A program made the position numbers and the translations under genes. A model generated the notes under the pieces. The model was given only the letters and a program-made list of their open reading frames with translations. It did not search any database and had not been told where the DNA came from. A stretch of DNA of 64,000 nt, from contig NC_082613.1 of the NCBI RefSeq assembly GCF_030936135.1, forward strand, positions 496,001 through 560,000, in the 5' to 3' direction. Shown piece after piece: positions 1-20,974 of this stretch. The stretch's first letter is position 1, and every line of letters begins with the position of its first letter. Origin of the DNA: Gavia stellata (Eukaryota > Chordata > Aves > Gaviiformes > Gaviidae).

Positions 1-3000
1 CCTCTGAAATCACCTGGGTATTCGATCCAGAGTGAAAACAGCCCACACCATCCCATGTGTCGGAGAGCGGTGTGAAGAACCTGGCAGCCCCAAGTGGCCC
101 CGGGGCCGTAGGAAAGGTGTGAAAGAGCTCCAAATGCCATGGGGCTCTTGTGTTTCATGACTTGCTTTGCTGTAAACTCATTCCCCATCCCTTAAACCTC
201 GTCCTGTCTCAGTTTTTGGCTCTGGCTTTGACCAATTTTTGGTTTACCAAACTTTCCCCACCTGCCAGGAGCGGGAGCACGGTGCGTTCAGGCACGTGAG
301 AGGGGCACAGTGCCCAGGGCTGCCCCAGCTGCCGTGGGCTGCACGCGACAGCACTGAGACTTTGTCACCTGTGGTGGCTTTGGGAAGGGGTGTCCACAGG
401 CAGCTCCGATGCTGTCATCCCATCAGCCACCTGGGGCCATCCCCTCTGGGGTGACCTGCCAGATCAGGCCCGCAGAGGTCACCTCCTGCGCCCCACAGAG
501 GTAAGGCAGGGGCCGGGAGGGGAGCAGGGCAGGATGGGGCTGGGCAGCCACAGGCTCCTCGAGGCACAGCTGCTGCGTCAGACTGTCTGCCGGCACGGCA
601 TGGCATGGCACGGGTGGGCAGGGCTTTGTTCCCCGGCGGTGAGACGGGCACAGCAGCTGCCTGCTAAAACGGGAAGAGCAGCAATTGTGACAATGACGGC
701 GAACCTGCCTGCCTGTCCGGCACGCGAAAGGGACAACACGGCGCCAGGAATCCGTCGGCTGTCAGCGATGAAACAGCTCAGGAATAAGAAGTGGGGGTTT
801 ATAGAAGGTGAAATATGGGCAAAACTGGTTGTATTTAATTGTAAACTACAAGAAGCAGAAGGAAGAGTGGTAGATGCAACATGCTCAGATTTCAGTAAAA
901 CATTTGACAACTGTTCTAATGCTTGCTGCCAAATTAATTCAGAGCAGCTCAGTTGTCAACACAGGCATATGGACAAAACCCAGGCAGCCCAGGGAATGGC
1001 AAACGGCCTGGCCGTCAGCCGGGGAGCTGCCGGGGCTGCATGACCCTTGGGGCCTTTTAAAACCTCTTCTGCAGGCGTGGGTGCTGCAGGAGGGGAGGAA
1101 GGCAGCCACCGGGGCTGCGGGAGCACTGGGGACAGAGAAGGCTTCCATGCTGCCAGGGGAGGAGAAGGGCTGGAGAGCACCCAGGCAACAGCCACCAGCC
1201 CTTTGGGAGTTGCCGTGCCCTGAGCCCTGCGGGCACCTCCGAACACCATGTGGCAGAGAGCAGCCCTGGAGCCTGTCCACTCAGCCCCAGGGTCTGGCGA
1301 CCCCCTTCTATGGGTCAGGGGTGGGAGGGACCGACCAGACCAACACCGCACCAGGTTGAACCCGTGGGGCTCAGGACCGCTGCCGTGCGACAGCCGCAGG
1401 GCCCCTCTACCCTCCGAGGGGGTCCGGCTGCGGGCAGGGCTGCGGAGCCAGCGCAGGCTGGGTCCCCCTGCGGCAGCGCCAGGATACCAAGCTCCCTGAG
1501 TCCATGGGTGCTCGGCAGGGCAAAGCCCTGCGCAGGCGATGAGTGCAGGCGATGGGAACGGTCCAGCACAGCATGCGTTTAAAGCCTCTGGGGCCCTGCT
1601 GCAGACACAGTTCTCCTGCCCACCTTGTTTATTTTACTTATATTTCAGTAATTTGCTGATTACCCTTTTTTAACTAACCAGCAGTGATGAATCAGCAGCG
1701 CAGGAGAGGGTGGAAGCCGGCGGCCTTGGACCGTGGCTCTGAGGTCTCAGGTTCTGGGAAGGAAGCCACAGGATCCCTCCAGAAGAGAAAAAAAAACAAC
1801 CAGCAGCAGCACTTCTGGCAGGCGAGGAGGGGCCGGGCAGGACCACAGCCGTGGCTGCGTTTCAGCAGCTCCAAACACATCCTGGAAAGGCCATCGATGG
1901 TCCCGAAGCCTTGCGGGAGCGGCAGCCGTTGCTATGACCGAGGTGCAAGACAAGACACACAGGACAAGCAGCGTACGGCACTGCTCAGTGCTACCATTGC
2001 TCCAGCCTGCGTGCAGGACGGTGGGCACCAACGGCCCAGGAGGCAGCAGGACACGAGGAGGGCACCGCGGCCCCTGCCAGCAGGCAGGAGCACCCAGCAG
2101 AGCAGTAGCAGGGGCACCAGCAGGGAGCTGGGCTGCCTGCTCCATCTGGAGCTTGCCCAGCCACGCAGCGGCGCCTCGCCCCGAGGAAAGCCCCTCCATG
2201 CCCACGCCGCAGCCGCCGGCGGCACCTCCCAGCCTGGCTGAGCTGGGCAGGGCCAGGGCCAGTGAGCTGCCTCCTGCCAAGGAGACCTTGCGAGGATATA
2301 AGTGTCCTTGCCACAGGCTTTCATCGGCTCCTCCGAGCCCCTGGGGAGCAGCTGGGAGCGGCTCCTGCCTGCCTTGGGAGCGCCCTGCCTGAGCCCAAGG
2401 GTGGCATTACGGCTGAGGCCACGGGTTCAGCTGCAGCCTCGTCAGCCACAGAAAACAGGGCGTTATCCTACGACACTCCCACCCGTTCCAGCGCCCTGGA
2501 AAGTGGAGATCCCAGCAGGAACAGCCAGCACTGGAGGGAGGCTGCTCCCCGCAGAAGCGCCAGTAGCCCAGCAAGCCCTAGGCACACAGCAGAGGTGCCG
2601 GAGCAGTGCCCGGCAGGAAGCTGTCCCTGCTTGCTGCCACCCCAGCACGGAGCAATCCCCTGGGAGAGCCCCAGGCGCCTTCTTCAGGAGCCACTGTTGC
2701 TGGGAATGAGCTGAGTGGTGAAGCAATCTGGTGTGAAGAAAAACCCATTTCCTGCAGCAAGGGCTGTTTTGCTCAACGTTTTACAAAATGTGCTGATGCA
2801 ACTGCCCTTCCCAGGTGGGATATAAATACGAGACTGGTTGATGTGGATTTAATGCCCTGCAGCTACACAAACATCGCCAGCTATGTTTTCTTTAAAAAGA
2901 GAAAAGGAAACAAGGAGGAACAAACAGCATGGACGACAAAAGCACTGACTGTGGAAGTCCGGGGGCTCGGGTTGCAGGGAGGCTGGAGGGGCACAGCCCT

Positions 3001-5770
3001 GGGCACCATGCTCAGCACAAGCCACCACATATTCTGGGATACTGACCGAAGCCATTAGCTCATGGAGAAGCTATTGTGGGAGCAGGGCAAGCCCGCGAGG
3101 CAGGTCAGCGCGGTGAACAAACTGCTGCTGGGGATGGGGCAGACCAGCGCAGCCAAGGGGTGCTGATGAGAGCAGGACCCTGACCAGAGTCGCTCTGTCA
3201 GCGCGCTCTCGGCCTGCCTCAAGTGGCAGCTTGTCTGGCTGTAGCTCCTTCCAAGCGCCGTATCCAAGCTGGAGAGCATGGAGCTGGGAAACCTTCCACC
3301 TCCTGGGACAGCCTGTCACTGCAGCTGATCAACCAGTGTGTTAAAAATCAGCTTCATAGCCCACTTGAGTCTTATCGCTTTATTCTCCAGGCACAAACGT
3401 TTGTGTTGTCTTCTCAGCCTATTCCCAAAAGGCCTTTAACCTGGCGCTCCCCCTGCTAAGGTATTTGGACAGACATCCAATGCGTACCACATCCATTTTT
3501 GGATTCTCTTAAGCCTCTTGCTGAGATGTCTTTGTGTTTTCTTTGGCCCTGAAATTATTTCAGGCACGGGAGCCGCAATAGCAGAGCATTATCAGACAGG
3601 AGCTGTGCCTCCAGAGCAGAGCACGGGAGCTATGCTTTGCCTGGCTTGGAAATTCCCCGCTCACCCCTGCTCGGGGGCACGCAGCATTTTTAAAAATAGC
3701 AGGTTACCCATCTCAGCAAAGCTCCTGCTGGTACAATCATTTGAGAAAGAAGACATGGGGTATCTCTGCAGGGTAACGGGGAAGCTTTAAGAAACTTTCC
3801 ATCAGTCGAGCTAGCATCAGGAGGGTCCGCACTAGCCCCTGAGGCTCCCAGAGGGCGGGCTGCTTTGTCCTGGAACCATCATCCGTTGGGAAAACCCTTC
3901 ACTTGTCTCAGACAGCAGCTGAGTGAAGGCAAAAAGAGGGGAAATGTCCTAGACCAACACAAATCGACCTTATTTCCTTTACCTGTGAGGCAGCTTTTGC
4001 CAGGGGTTCCTCAGACCCACCCCCCTGACAGAAACATGGAGCTTCCCCCAACAGGGAGCACAGGGATGCCCCAAGCCCACAGATGGAGCTGGCCCCACGG
4101 CCGGTCACAGACAGCACCAGGCTCCTCCAGCATGAGCTACGGAGAGAGGACATAAGAGAGGGGACATTGTCCACAGGAGCCCCCCACGTCCTCCCCAGCT
4201 CCACTTCCCTCCCAGCAACAGCAGAGCTATGCAGGGCTGCTTTAAAGAGGAACAATGGGAAAAAAAACCCCAACCCCTTGGTCTCTCTCAGCTTCTGGCA
4301 GGACAGTGATCGCAGCAGCTGGCTGCGCTCAGGGACTCGGCACCCGAGTCACTGGCAGGCAGCACTGCTGCAGCAGGAGCGCTTGTGCGGCCAGCGCGGG
4401 TATGGGCTTCACCGATGCTGTCACCGTGATAGACGAGGGCATAAACCTTTTAAGGATGTATTTAATTAGCTTGAAAAAGAGCTGGAAGATGCACATGCAC
4501 CAGGCTGGCGGTTCAGTGGCAGCTCCTCTGCTGCCTCTACCAGGCACACAGCGCCTCCAGGGAGCCTCGCCCAGGGCAGGAGGTGCTGGAGGGACCCGCA
4601 GAGCCCCATGGAGGAGCCCCGGGCTGAGGGGGGCTGAATCCAGCCATGGCCCTCCTTGCCCTCGACCAGAAGCACCACCGCCGAATGACGCAGAGTGCCG
4701 ATCCAGCCCACCCTGCTCGTCCAACCACCGTCCACTCGGATTTCTGGCAGGCTAACTCCGCACTCGCAGGCTGTGCCAGATGAGACACTGTCTGTCCTTC
4801 TGCAGCTGGCACCACGTCAGCACCAGCTCTGTACTGGCCGTTCCGGCCAGTGAGACAATGCAACTGCCCGCCCAGGCCTGCTCTGGCCGGAGCCGCACTG
4901 CGGGCTGACTCAGTCCTAGCGGCCCCAGGACCCAGGATGCGGAGCCTTGGCCCCTCTCACTCAGCGAGCACGTCCCTTCCACAGGGACTGAGCAGCCAGA
5001 TTCAGCCCAAACATGTCCCAGCCTTGGAAGAGTGCAGGCACAACACAGCTGCAACATGAGAAAACATCGGTGAGAGCAAGGAGCAACCCAAGCCAGGGGT
5101 TTGTTAAAGACATCAGCGTGGAGCAGGCTGCTGGCTGGGCCAGGGGCCTCAGCCAGAAGAGGCTGAGCCCAGGCTTTCCATCCACAGCTGAACTCAGCTG
5201 GAGGAGACGGCACGCCACCACGCTCGACTGCGCTGCTGGAGAGCTGGGGCAGCAGCAGGCTCCCAAGCACATCCCTGCAGGGATGCTGCAGCATCAGGAG
5301 GTGCCAGCAAAGTCCCACTGCCCGTGACGTGCTGGGAGCCCCCGGCCAGCCCAGAGCAGCCCCCCAGCCCGCGTGTCACGAGCGCTGGAGGTGCTGCCAG
5401 CAGCCAGCACAGCCAAGCCAAGCCTGCGAAACCCGGTGCCCATTGCCATCTGCGGTAGGAGGTAAACCAACCCAAATGACAGTTTGGTTAGCAAGAGAAC
5501 AGAGGAGGATGGCTATTGTTCAGCTGCAGAGCTGCCATCAGAAGAGGCAAGTCTGGCTTCTGTAAGACAGAGCAAACCTACAGCACCTGCCAGGCACCAT
5601 TCCTGCACCAGGGAACGAAGGGAAACGTGCTTAACAGTCTGAGACGGTACGGGCCCCAGGCCCCTGCAGGGAAGGGCACGGCAGAGGCCCCCGCAGCTTG
5701 GCTTAGGGTCGCTCCAGGGAAAGGCAGCCCCGGCTGGGTCTGCAGAAGCGACCACGAGCGGCGCTGGGCT
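1..5770. other. Intergenic region upstream of ZNF335, no gene recognised
   Basis: No open frame here reads like a known protein, and none shows a convincing exon with flanking splice sites. The base composition is mixed, with modestly AT-rich patches near 780-960, 1620-1690, 3340-3560 and 4440-4490 that could be regulatory. A TATA-like string (ATATAAATA) lies near 2820 but no transcript can be tied to it. In mammals MMP9 lies on this side of ZNF335; no metalloprotease catalytic zinc motif or hemopexin repeat was noticed. Confidence 0.5.
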
Positions 5771-6091
5771 CCGTGCCCACCGCGGGCTACAGAAAGGGAG
5801 GCCTGAGCGCCGGGGCCGCACGGCACCGTCCGAAACGCGGCCAGCGGCGGGGGGGACGCGCCGCCGGGCCAGGTCCGGGCCCGTCGCGGGCCGCGGTGCC
5901 CGTGGTTACCGCAGAGCCCCCACTCCGCCCACGGCGGGATGGGGCTCCGACTGGGGGCTGCGAGGGGGTCGCTGAGCACCGCCAGCGCGGCCGGGCCAGG
6001 AGCGGAGCGGAGCGGAGCGGCCGGGCCGAGAGCCCAAGACCCCCCGGCCCCGTCCCGCCGCTGCCGCGACCACTTCCGCTTCCGCCTTCTC

Positions 6092-6101
6092 GTCACGTGA
6101 C
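6092..6101. promoter_or_regulatory. Palindromic E-box GTCACGTGAC in ZNF335 promoter
   Basis: The perfect palindrome GTCACGTGAC matches the extended E-box bound by USF and by TFEB/MiT factors. It lies about 250 bp upstream of the exon 1 donor. Function is inferred from the motif only. Confidence 0.5.
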
Positions 6102-6603
6102 GGGCGCAACCCGGCGCGACGCCGACGCTCAGGGCCCGGGCGCCGCTTCGTGACGCCATGACGCAGGGGCGCCACACCTTCTCCCTGATCCTTCCGCGGA
6201 TAAAGTAGTCCCGCGCGGGGCGCCAAGGCCTCCCCCAGACCGCGGGCGGCGGGCGGCGCCGCTCGGCGCCGCTCGGCGGCGGCGGCCGCCGGAGCGAGGA
6301 GCGCGTCCCCGCGGCGGCGAGCGCCCCGGGCGGGGCGGGGGTCGGGGTAAGTAGTGCCGGCGCGGGGCCCGCGCGGCCGTACCGCTGCGCGGCGCGAGGG
6401 CGGGGGGGCATGGCGGCCGCCGTGATGCCGGCTCCGGCGGAGGCGTGGCGGGGCCGCGGCGGGCCAGGTGAGGGCGCGGGCCGGCGGGCGGGCGGCGTCG
6501 GCAGGCCCCCTCCCCCCGCCGCGGCGGCGGCTCCCCCGCCCCGGCGCACCGGGGCCGCCCCGCCGTGTGCGCGCGCGCGGAGGCGGCGGGGGGGACCCCG
6601 CGG

Positions 6604-6615
6604 CAAGATGGCGGC
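6604..6615 (+). promoter_or_regulatory. YY1-type site in ZNF335 intron 1
   Basis: CAAGATGGCGGC is the classical YY1 consensus, which commonly sits just downstream of transcription starts in CpG-island promoters. Similar motifs recur in the PCIF1 promoter at 39.1-39.5 kb. Confidence 0.5.
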
Positions 6616-6926
6616 CGGGGGCCGGGCAGGGCCGCGGGGCATGACGGGACCGGGGGCGCCGGGCGGCCCCGGGGCCCCCCGTGAGGGCGGCCGCGGCCCC
6701 CGCGCATGGCGCCGGGGCGGCTCCGGCTCCTCCGCGGCCGCCCCGAGGGGCGGCCCGGGCCCCCGGGCCGGGCGAGCCGGGTTGCGCGGAGCCGCGACCC
6801 CGCGGGCCGGGACCCCCGCAGCGGCCGCGGTCGTCCGGAGCGGCGGGGAGCGGGCGGCGGGCTGCGGTGCTGACGGCGGCGGCCTCCTCCCTCAGGTCGA
6901 GCCTAGGCGGCCCCGGCAGGGCGGGC

Positions 6927-16200
<9,274 letters not shown>

Positions 16201-16893
16201 CACCGGGGCCAGGCCCGGCTGGCGCTGGGACACCCGTGCTGAGCAGGACAGCTGCACCAGGCAGGAACCTCCTCAGCCAGCAGTTGCCTTATTGCTTCGG
16301 GGCTACGAGGGACGTGCCTGAGCATGCCGCAGCAGTGGCATGCTGCCGCTCGGCCGTGCACCGGGAGGGGCCTGCACATCCTCTCCAGCACAGGCAGCTG
16401 TCTCCAACAGAGACTGTTCTGCAGCCGAGGCACCGAGGCAGGCTGCGCGGTGGCAGCGCTCTCGTGTGGACGGTCTTTTTGCCTGTTGCACTTGATGGTC
16501 TGAAATCCCTTTTCCTGAATCATGTCTGTGTGGGCCAAACTCGGCTTGGCATCTGCCCGGCACACGAGGATCCGGGGAGAGCGCCGTGGGGCCGAGCACA
16601 GCGGCGCGGTATGGTGTGAGAGGTGAGGTGTGTGCAGCCACAGCCATATGCTCCGCGCTCCGCGGCTGTGGGGCGTGCAGTCCTGATGTGAGGGCAGCCA
16701 TCCCTCCCTTGACTTCTCCGGCCTGCGGGCAGGCAGCAGTAGGGCTTTGGACTGGAGGAACCCAGAGTAGGAAGAGGCATAGGTGGAAGATACTCTATTT
16801 TTCTTCTGAGGAGGGATAGACTCTGGAGTTGGTTCGTAGGTGGTTGTGGGAGGGGTTCGATTCTGACATTCTCAAGCTTTGACTATGCTTATG

Positions 16894-16899
16894 AATAAA
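16894..16899 (+). terminator. ZNF335: Polyadenylation signal of ZNF335
   Basis: AATAAA lies about 690 bp after the ZNF335 stop codon, with a GT-rich stretch (gtgagtgtacctgtctgg) just after it. Confidence 0.8.
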
Positions 16900-16924
16900 A
16901 AGGGATTGAAACCTGTGAGTGTAC

Positions 16925-19080
16925 CTGTCTGGAGGGTCTGTGGTACTGCCCCCGCCCAGCACCGGGCCAGCGGCGATGGGCAGGACTAGCCTTCCTGCTG
17001 CCTCCTCCAGCGTGTCCCGCTGGGGCGCAAGGGTCCCAGAGCCTGGTCCTGGGGTGAGCAGGTCCCCGCTGGCGGGTGCCGCTGCCTTGTGCTGTTGGCT
17101 TCCTTCCGCCTGAGTGACCTTGACTTCTGGGAAGCGAGCCGGGCATCTGGTGCAATGGTGGGTTTGGGGCTGGAGTCATGAAATTAATCGAGTGGTAAAC
17201 AGCCTAAATCCCGTGTAACTCTGTCCCAAACTACACACACCACCCCTCCCTGAGCGGATTGTCTGGAAGTATTTACATGTGATTATAACAGCTAATCTCA
17301 GAGTTTTAGTTCTGTGCTTTTGCATTAAACTGATTATCTGCGGAGGGGAAAAAGGCCTGGAACCACCCAACTTCACCAAGAGCTTCTGTGAGGCCGGAGC
17401 CCTGTGGCTGCAGGACTGGTGCCGTGTGATCGCCAGGCTCTCGGCAGCCTCGGCTGCAGCTGGTTGTGGCTCTGTCCCAGCTGTGGCTGTGTCCCCCTGC
17501 CTTCACGTCTGCCTGGTGCCTTGTCCGTGCCCAGTCGTGCTGGTGTGTGGCTGTGCCTATCCCACCGTGGCTCGGTCGGCATCCAGCTGTGTCTGCCATG
17601 TCAGTGGCTGGCCGTGGCCCTCCCTCTCCAGCTGTGCCGCTCAGGGTTAAGGCACGCTGCAGCAATCCGCAGGCGCTTTCCTAGATTACAGCCCCATTAT
17701 CTAATAAAGCAGATCTGCGGCGCTGCTGGCAGCACTGATTAGGGCTGGAGGAGTCCCGTGGGGACAAGGTTATGGGGCTGCTGCGGGGCTGTGGCCAGGG
17801 CTGGTCCCAGCCACCTGGTCCAGCCGTCCCCTGCCAGCCGGCAGCACAGGCGTCCTGGCTGCCCTGCAGCTTCCATTCCTGGGTCTGCCAAGAGCACAGG
17901 ACCAGCCCGAGGTGGTGATGGGGCTGGGATGGGTGGGACCAGAGCTCCCAGCTGCTGCACGTGGGGAGCTCTGGGTGCTGCTGGGGCTCTGGCCATGGGG
18001 CACAGCAGGGCTGTGGGGACTTGGGGCCCCTCAGTGCTGGCACCTCAGCCCCAGGACCTTCTGCTGTCACCAGGGGCCCGTGGGGAGCCTAGGGATGCAG
18101 CGGGGCTCATTAGCACCAGTGACCTTCCCCTTCTTGTCCCCAGCCAGCGTTAAGCGGGTTTGTTACATATTTAATATCCTGAGAGCATTATTAGTCTGTA
18201 TTTAATGACGGATACAACCTGTGGGATAATCCCAGTCTGAGCGGGGAGGTGCAGCGGCAGGAGCTGGGCAGCTCGGGGGGTCGCGGGCTCTCAGGGCCCC
18301 TCGCACATCTGCCCGCTGCTGCCCTGCCTGCCTACTGCCCCCGCTCTGCCAGCAGACGGGAACACACCGGTGCCGGCAGGGCTGGGTCCCCAGCTAAGCA
18401 AAGCGTCCCCGGCCGTCCCTGGGGCTGTGGGGCCCCTTCCCCTTTGCCCCTCTCCAGCTGGGAATCCAGCTGCAGGCATGGTGGCACTGGGGCTTGGGCG
18501 AGGACCAGGCCAAGCCTGAGGAGTGGGCTCCGGGGCAGCACTTTGCGCCACCTGCGTCCTACCAGTCTGTGCACAAGTTCTCCCGCCAGCCCCCAGCCCT
18601 CTAACCCGGCGTGCTGCAGTGTGGGGGGCTCTGCCCACCCCTGCCCCGGGGCCAGGTCAGGGCTGAGGCCAAGGACGGGGACTGACAGCTCTTGGCACTG
18701 CAATGAAGCCCTGGGTGTGCTGTGTCCCGTGTGTGACCCCGTGTGTGACCCCGTGTGCGCTGCGCACCCATGGCCACGGGTGTCCGTGGGGCTCACGTGG
18801 GCCCCATGCACCAGGCCCCAGTGCCTCTGCACCCCATCCCTGGGGGCTGTGCAGGCTGTGCTGGGGCCATGCAGGGTTGGGGGGCCAGGGGGGGCCGGGG
18901 TCCTGGCGTGGGTCCTGGACATGTCCTGCCTGGTGGTGGGCAGGCGGGGAGGATGCTCCCTGCCAGTCCCTGCCCGACAAGAGCTGAGGAGGGGGAGGTA
19001 TCGGCTGCCCCAGATCCCTGCTGCCGCTCTCGTGGGTGCTAATACCCCCTAATCAGCTGTCAGTCATCGCGGACCCCGGC
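16925..19080. other. Intergenic region between ZNF335 and the Iroquois-like gene
   Basis: No coding exon was seen. GC-rich sequence is broken by AT-rich islands at about 17170-17345, 17640-17745 and 18140-18240 that look like conserved noncoding elements. They carry a cluster of TAATC/GATTA motifs. A short GTGTGACCCC-type tandem repeat lies at about 18722-18758. Confidence 0.5.
17181..18233. promoter_or_regulatory. Candidate enhancer stretch with clustered TAATC homeodomain sites
   Basis: TAATC or GATTA cores, preferred by OTX/CRX/PITX-type (K50) homeodomains, occur at 17185, 17281, 17293, 17332, 17684, 17737 and 18227, with another at 19050 next to the downstream promoter. The 18223-18233 site GGGATAATCCC is a near-palindrome. 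The surrounding DNA is GC-rich, so this density looks above chance. The role is inferred. Confidence 0.35.
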
Positions 19081-19083
19081 AGC

Positions 19084-19090
19084 TATAAAA
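19084..19090 (+). promoter_or_regulatory. TATA box of the Iroquois-like homeobox gene
   Basis: TATAAAA lies 38 bp upstream of the predicted ATG at 19128. Transcription would start near 19115 with a very short leader. It is one of two plain TATA boxes found at gene starts in this window, the other being at PLTP. Confidence 0.65.
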
Positions 19091-19127
19091 CACCCGGGAG
19101 CAGCTCCCTGGCTGCTCTCCCTGCAGC

Positions 19128-20113
19128 ATGGCAGCTCCTCGGGGCGAGGGGAGCCCAGGCCGAGAGCTGGGGGGCTTGGGGGGGTCATGGGGAGCCCTGC
19201 GGGGACCCCCCCAAGCCCTACTGCCCTGCCCCTGCCCCGTGCTGGCCAGCTACAGCCTGCTGCCACCCCCCCTAAGCCTCCTGGCACCCTCGGTAAGTGC
19301 CGCACAGCAGCTCCCGGGGGGCTGGGATATGGGACCCCTCTCAGGACCGGGACAGGGCTGGTTGGGGTGGTTGGGGTGGGGGTTGGGGAGCTGCTGTCCC
19401 AGGGCCCCTGCACATATCCCCCCTCCCCTGGCATCCCCCTGCACCCTCCTGCACCCCGGCACTTTGGGGTGCGCAGTGCCAGGCACGGGAGGGGGGTGAG
19501 GATGGGCAGGACCATCAGCAAAGGGCTGAGACCCCACGTCCCCCAGACCCTCTCCGGGTGCGGGTGTCCCCCACCCCATCCTGCACTGACACCCCTCTGC
19601 CCCCTCCAGACCCTCCAGGTCTCACCAGCCTATGAGGTGCCGCTGGGGCTGCCTGCAGAGCCGGGGCGGGGGAAGGCAGCATCGGCGCGGGAGAGCACTG
19701 GGGCGCTGAAGGCCTGGCTGGCGCAGCACCCCAGGAACCCCTACCCCAGCAAGGGGGAGAAGGTGATGCTGGCCGTGGTCAGCCGGATGAGCCTCACCCA
19801 GGTCTCCACGTGGTTCGCCAACGCCCGCCGGCGCCTCAAGAAGGAGAACAAGGCAGGCTGGGCACCGCACGGTGCCTCGGACAGTGAGGACAGCGAGGGC
19901 GAGAGGGCCCCACCAGGTGCCTCCCCTGGCCCTGGCCCCAGCTCCAGCCCCGTGCAGGATGGGTGCGGGGGCAGCCCCGAGGGGGGGCCAGGTCCTGGGC
20001 AGGGGAAGCAGCCCCAGAAACCCAAGATCTGGAGTGTGGCGGCGATGCTGGCATCTCCTCCTGGCGAAAGCGGGTGCCCCCCGGGGATGCCGGCGGTGCT
20101 GGAGCAGGGCTAG
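19128..20113 (+). CDS. Short Iroquois-class TALE homeobox protein
   Basis: Predicted DNA-binding transcription factor of 222 aa from two exons, 19128-19292 and 19610-20113, joined in phase 0 by a strong GTAAGT donor. Residues about 76-138 form a TALE homeodomain of Iroquois type: LKAWL, then NPYPSKGEK, then the recognition helix [16 protein letters not shown]. Ala at homeodomain position 50 and the KKENK end are typical of IRX1-6 and differ from Mohawk (MKX). An acidic Ser-Asp-Glu stretch (SDSEDSEGE) follows, as in IRX proteins. Unlike IRX1-6, which are usually 400-500 aa, the N-terminus is only about 75 aa and the C-terminus about 85 aa, Pro/Gly-rich, with no Iro box recognised. Starts considered: the ATG at 19128 follows a TATA box and has an A-rich Kozak context. 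I do not recognise a named orthologue; an IRX7-like or lineage-specific orphan is possible. Confidence 0.85.
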
Positions 20114-20282
20114 GGCTGGGGTGGTCGTGCCCTGTCCCCGAGGGTCAGGTTGGGGCCAGGGCTGCGGCTGTGGGGAGGGGACGGCCCCATGGCTGGGCAG
20201 GGCAGGACAGAAGGCCACAGGACCCAGCAGCTGCCCGGCCAAGGAGAGCGGGAGGTGTGGGCAGGGAGGGACATGGAGCACT

Positions 20283-20288
20283 AATAAA
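20283..20288 (+). terminator. Polyadenylation signal of the Iroquois-like gene
   Basis: AATAAA lies 170 bp after the stop codon and is followed by a TGTGTTG-rich stretch. This gives a compact 3'UTR and supports the gene being transcribed. Confidence 0.75.
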
Positions 20289-20309
20289 TGTGACTCTGTC
20301 TTGGGCCTC

Positions 20310-20970
20310 CTTGTGTTGCCTATCTGTAGTGGGGATGCCAACGGGGATGCATGGATGCCCGCAGGGATGCAGGCATCTCCACTGCCAGTGCTGCTGCAAA
20401 CAGTTTCACTGCCCCTGGAGAGCAGGGCAGATCCTGCCCTGACCCCCTCCGGCTGCCCCTTGCCCAGTCCCCCTCTGCCTGATGACATCCCCGCGCTGCC
20501 TGAATCGGGACTCTCCTGCGCATCCGGCCAAGCTGACGGGGATTCGCTGGCCCCATTGCTGGCTGGGCTCCCCGAGGGGGCTCCCGCCGTTCAGCAGAGG
20601 AAGAGAGATGCAGCATTTCCAGGTGATTCGGTGCCTTCCTGATGCCTCCTCCCCTTTCCCATCCCCGGACGTTTCGGGGTCACCCATGGGGTGGGCTCAC
20701 GCTTGGGGCGCAGGGCTGGGGTGGCCGTCACCACCATCTGCGCCATGGGGCAGCACAGGGAGGGACACGCAGGGACAGGGACATGCAGGAGGCACCGCAC
20801 ACAAAGGGCGTGTTGGGGGGGGGAGCAGCAGTACCCGTCAGACTCGCCAGGCTCCCCACCATCCCTCCCCCAGGGCTGGGCGCTGGCAGGCAGCTCCACA
20901 CAGCTCTAGGGTGACAAGCGGGGCCAGGGGTGCTGGCTGGGGAGGGGAGAGGGGAGCAGGAGCCCCAGGA
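20310..20970. other. Short intergenic gap, no gene recognised
   Basis: GC-rich single-copy-looking sequence between the Iroquois-like gene's polyadenylation site and the duplicated PCIF1 tail. A small GGGATGC-type repeat (gggatgcatggatgcccgcagggatgcaggcat) occurs near 20330-20375. No coding exon was identified. Confidence 0.5.
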
Positions 20971-20974
20971 AGGC

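Larger units (their letters stand above)
5780..6915 (+). promoter_or_regulatory. ZNF335: CpG-island promoter of ZNF335 with noncoding exon 1
   Basis: A dense CpG, GC-box-rich island precedes the ZNF335 start codon. A good splice donor (GGGGTAAGTAG) at 6347 probably ends a noncoding first exon, and the acceptor CTCCCTCAG at 6887-6895 opens the exon that carries the ATG. The island has no TATA box, as expected for a housekeeping gene. Confidence 0.75.

Noticed and set aside
1-5770. MMP9, expected next to ZNF335 from mammalian order
   Set aside because: No HExxHxxGxxH zinc site, fibronectin II modules or hemopexin repeats were seen in any frame.
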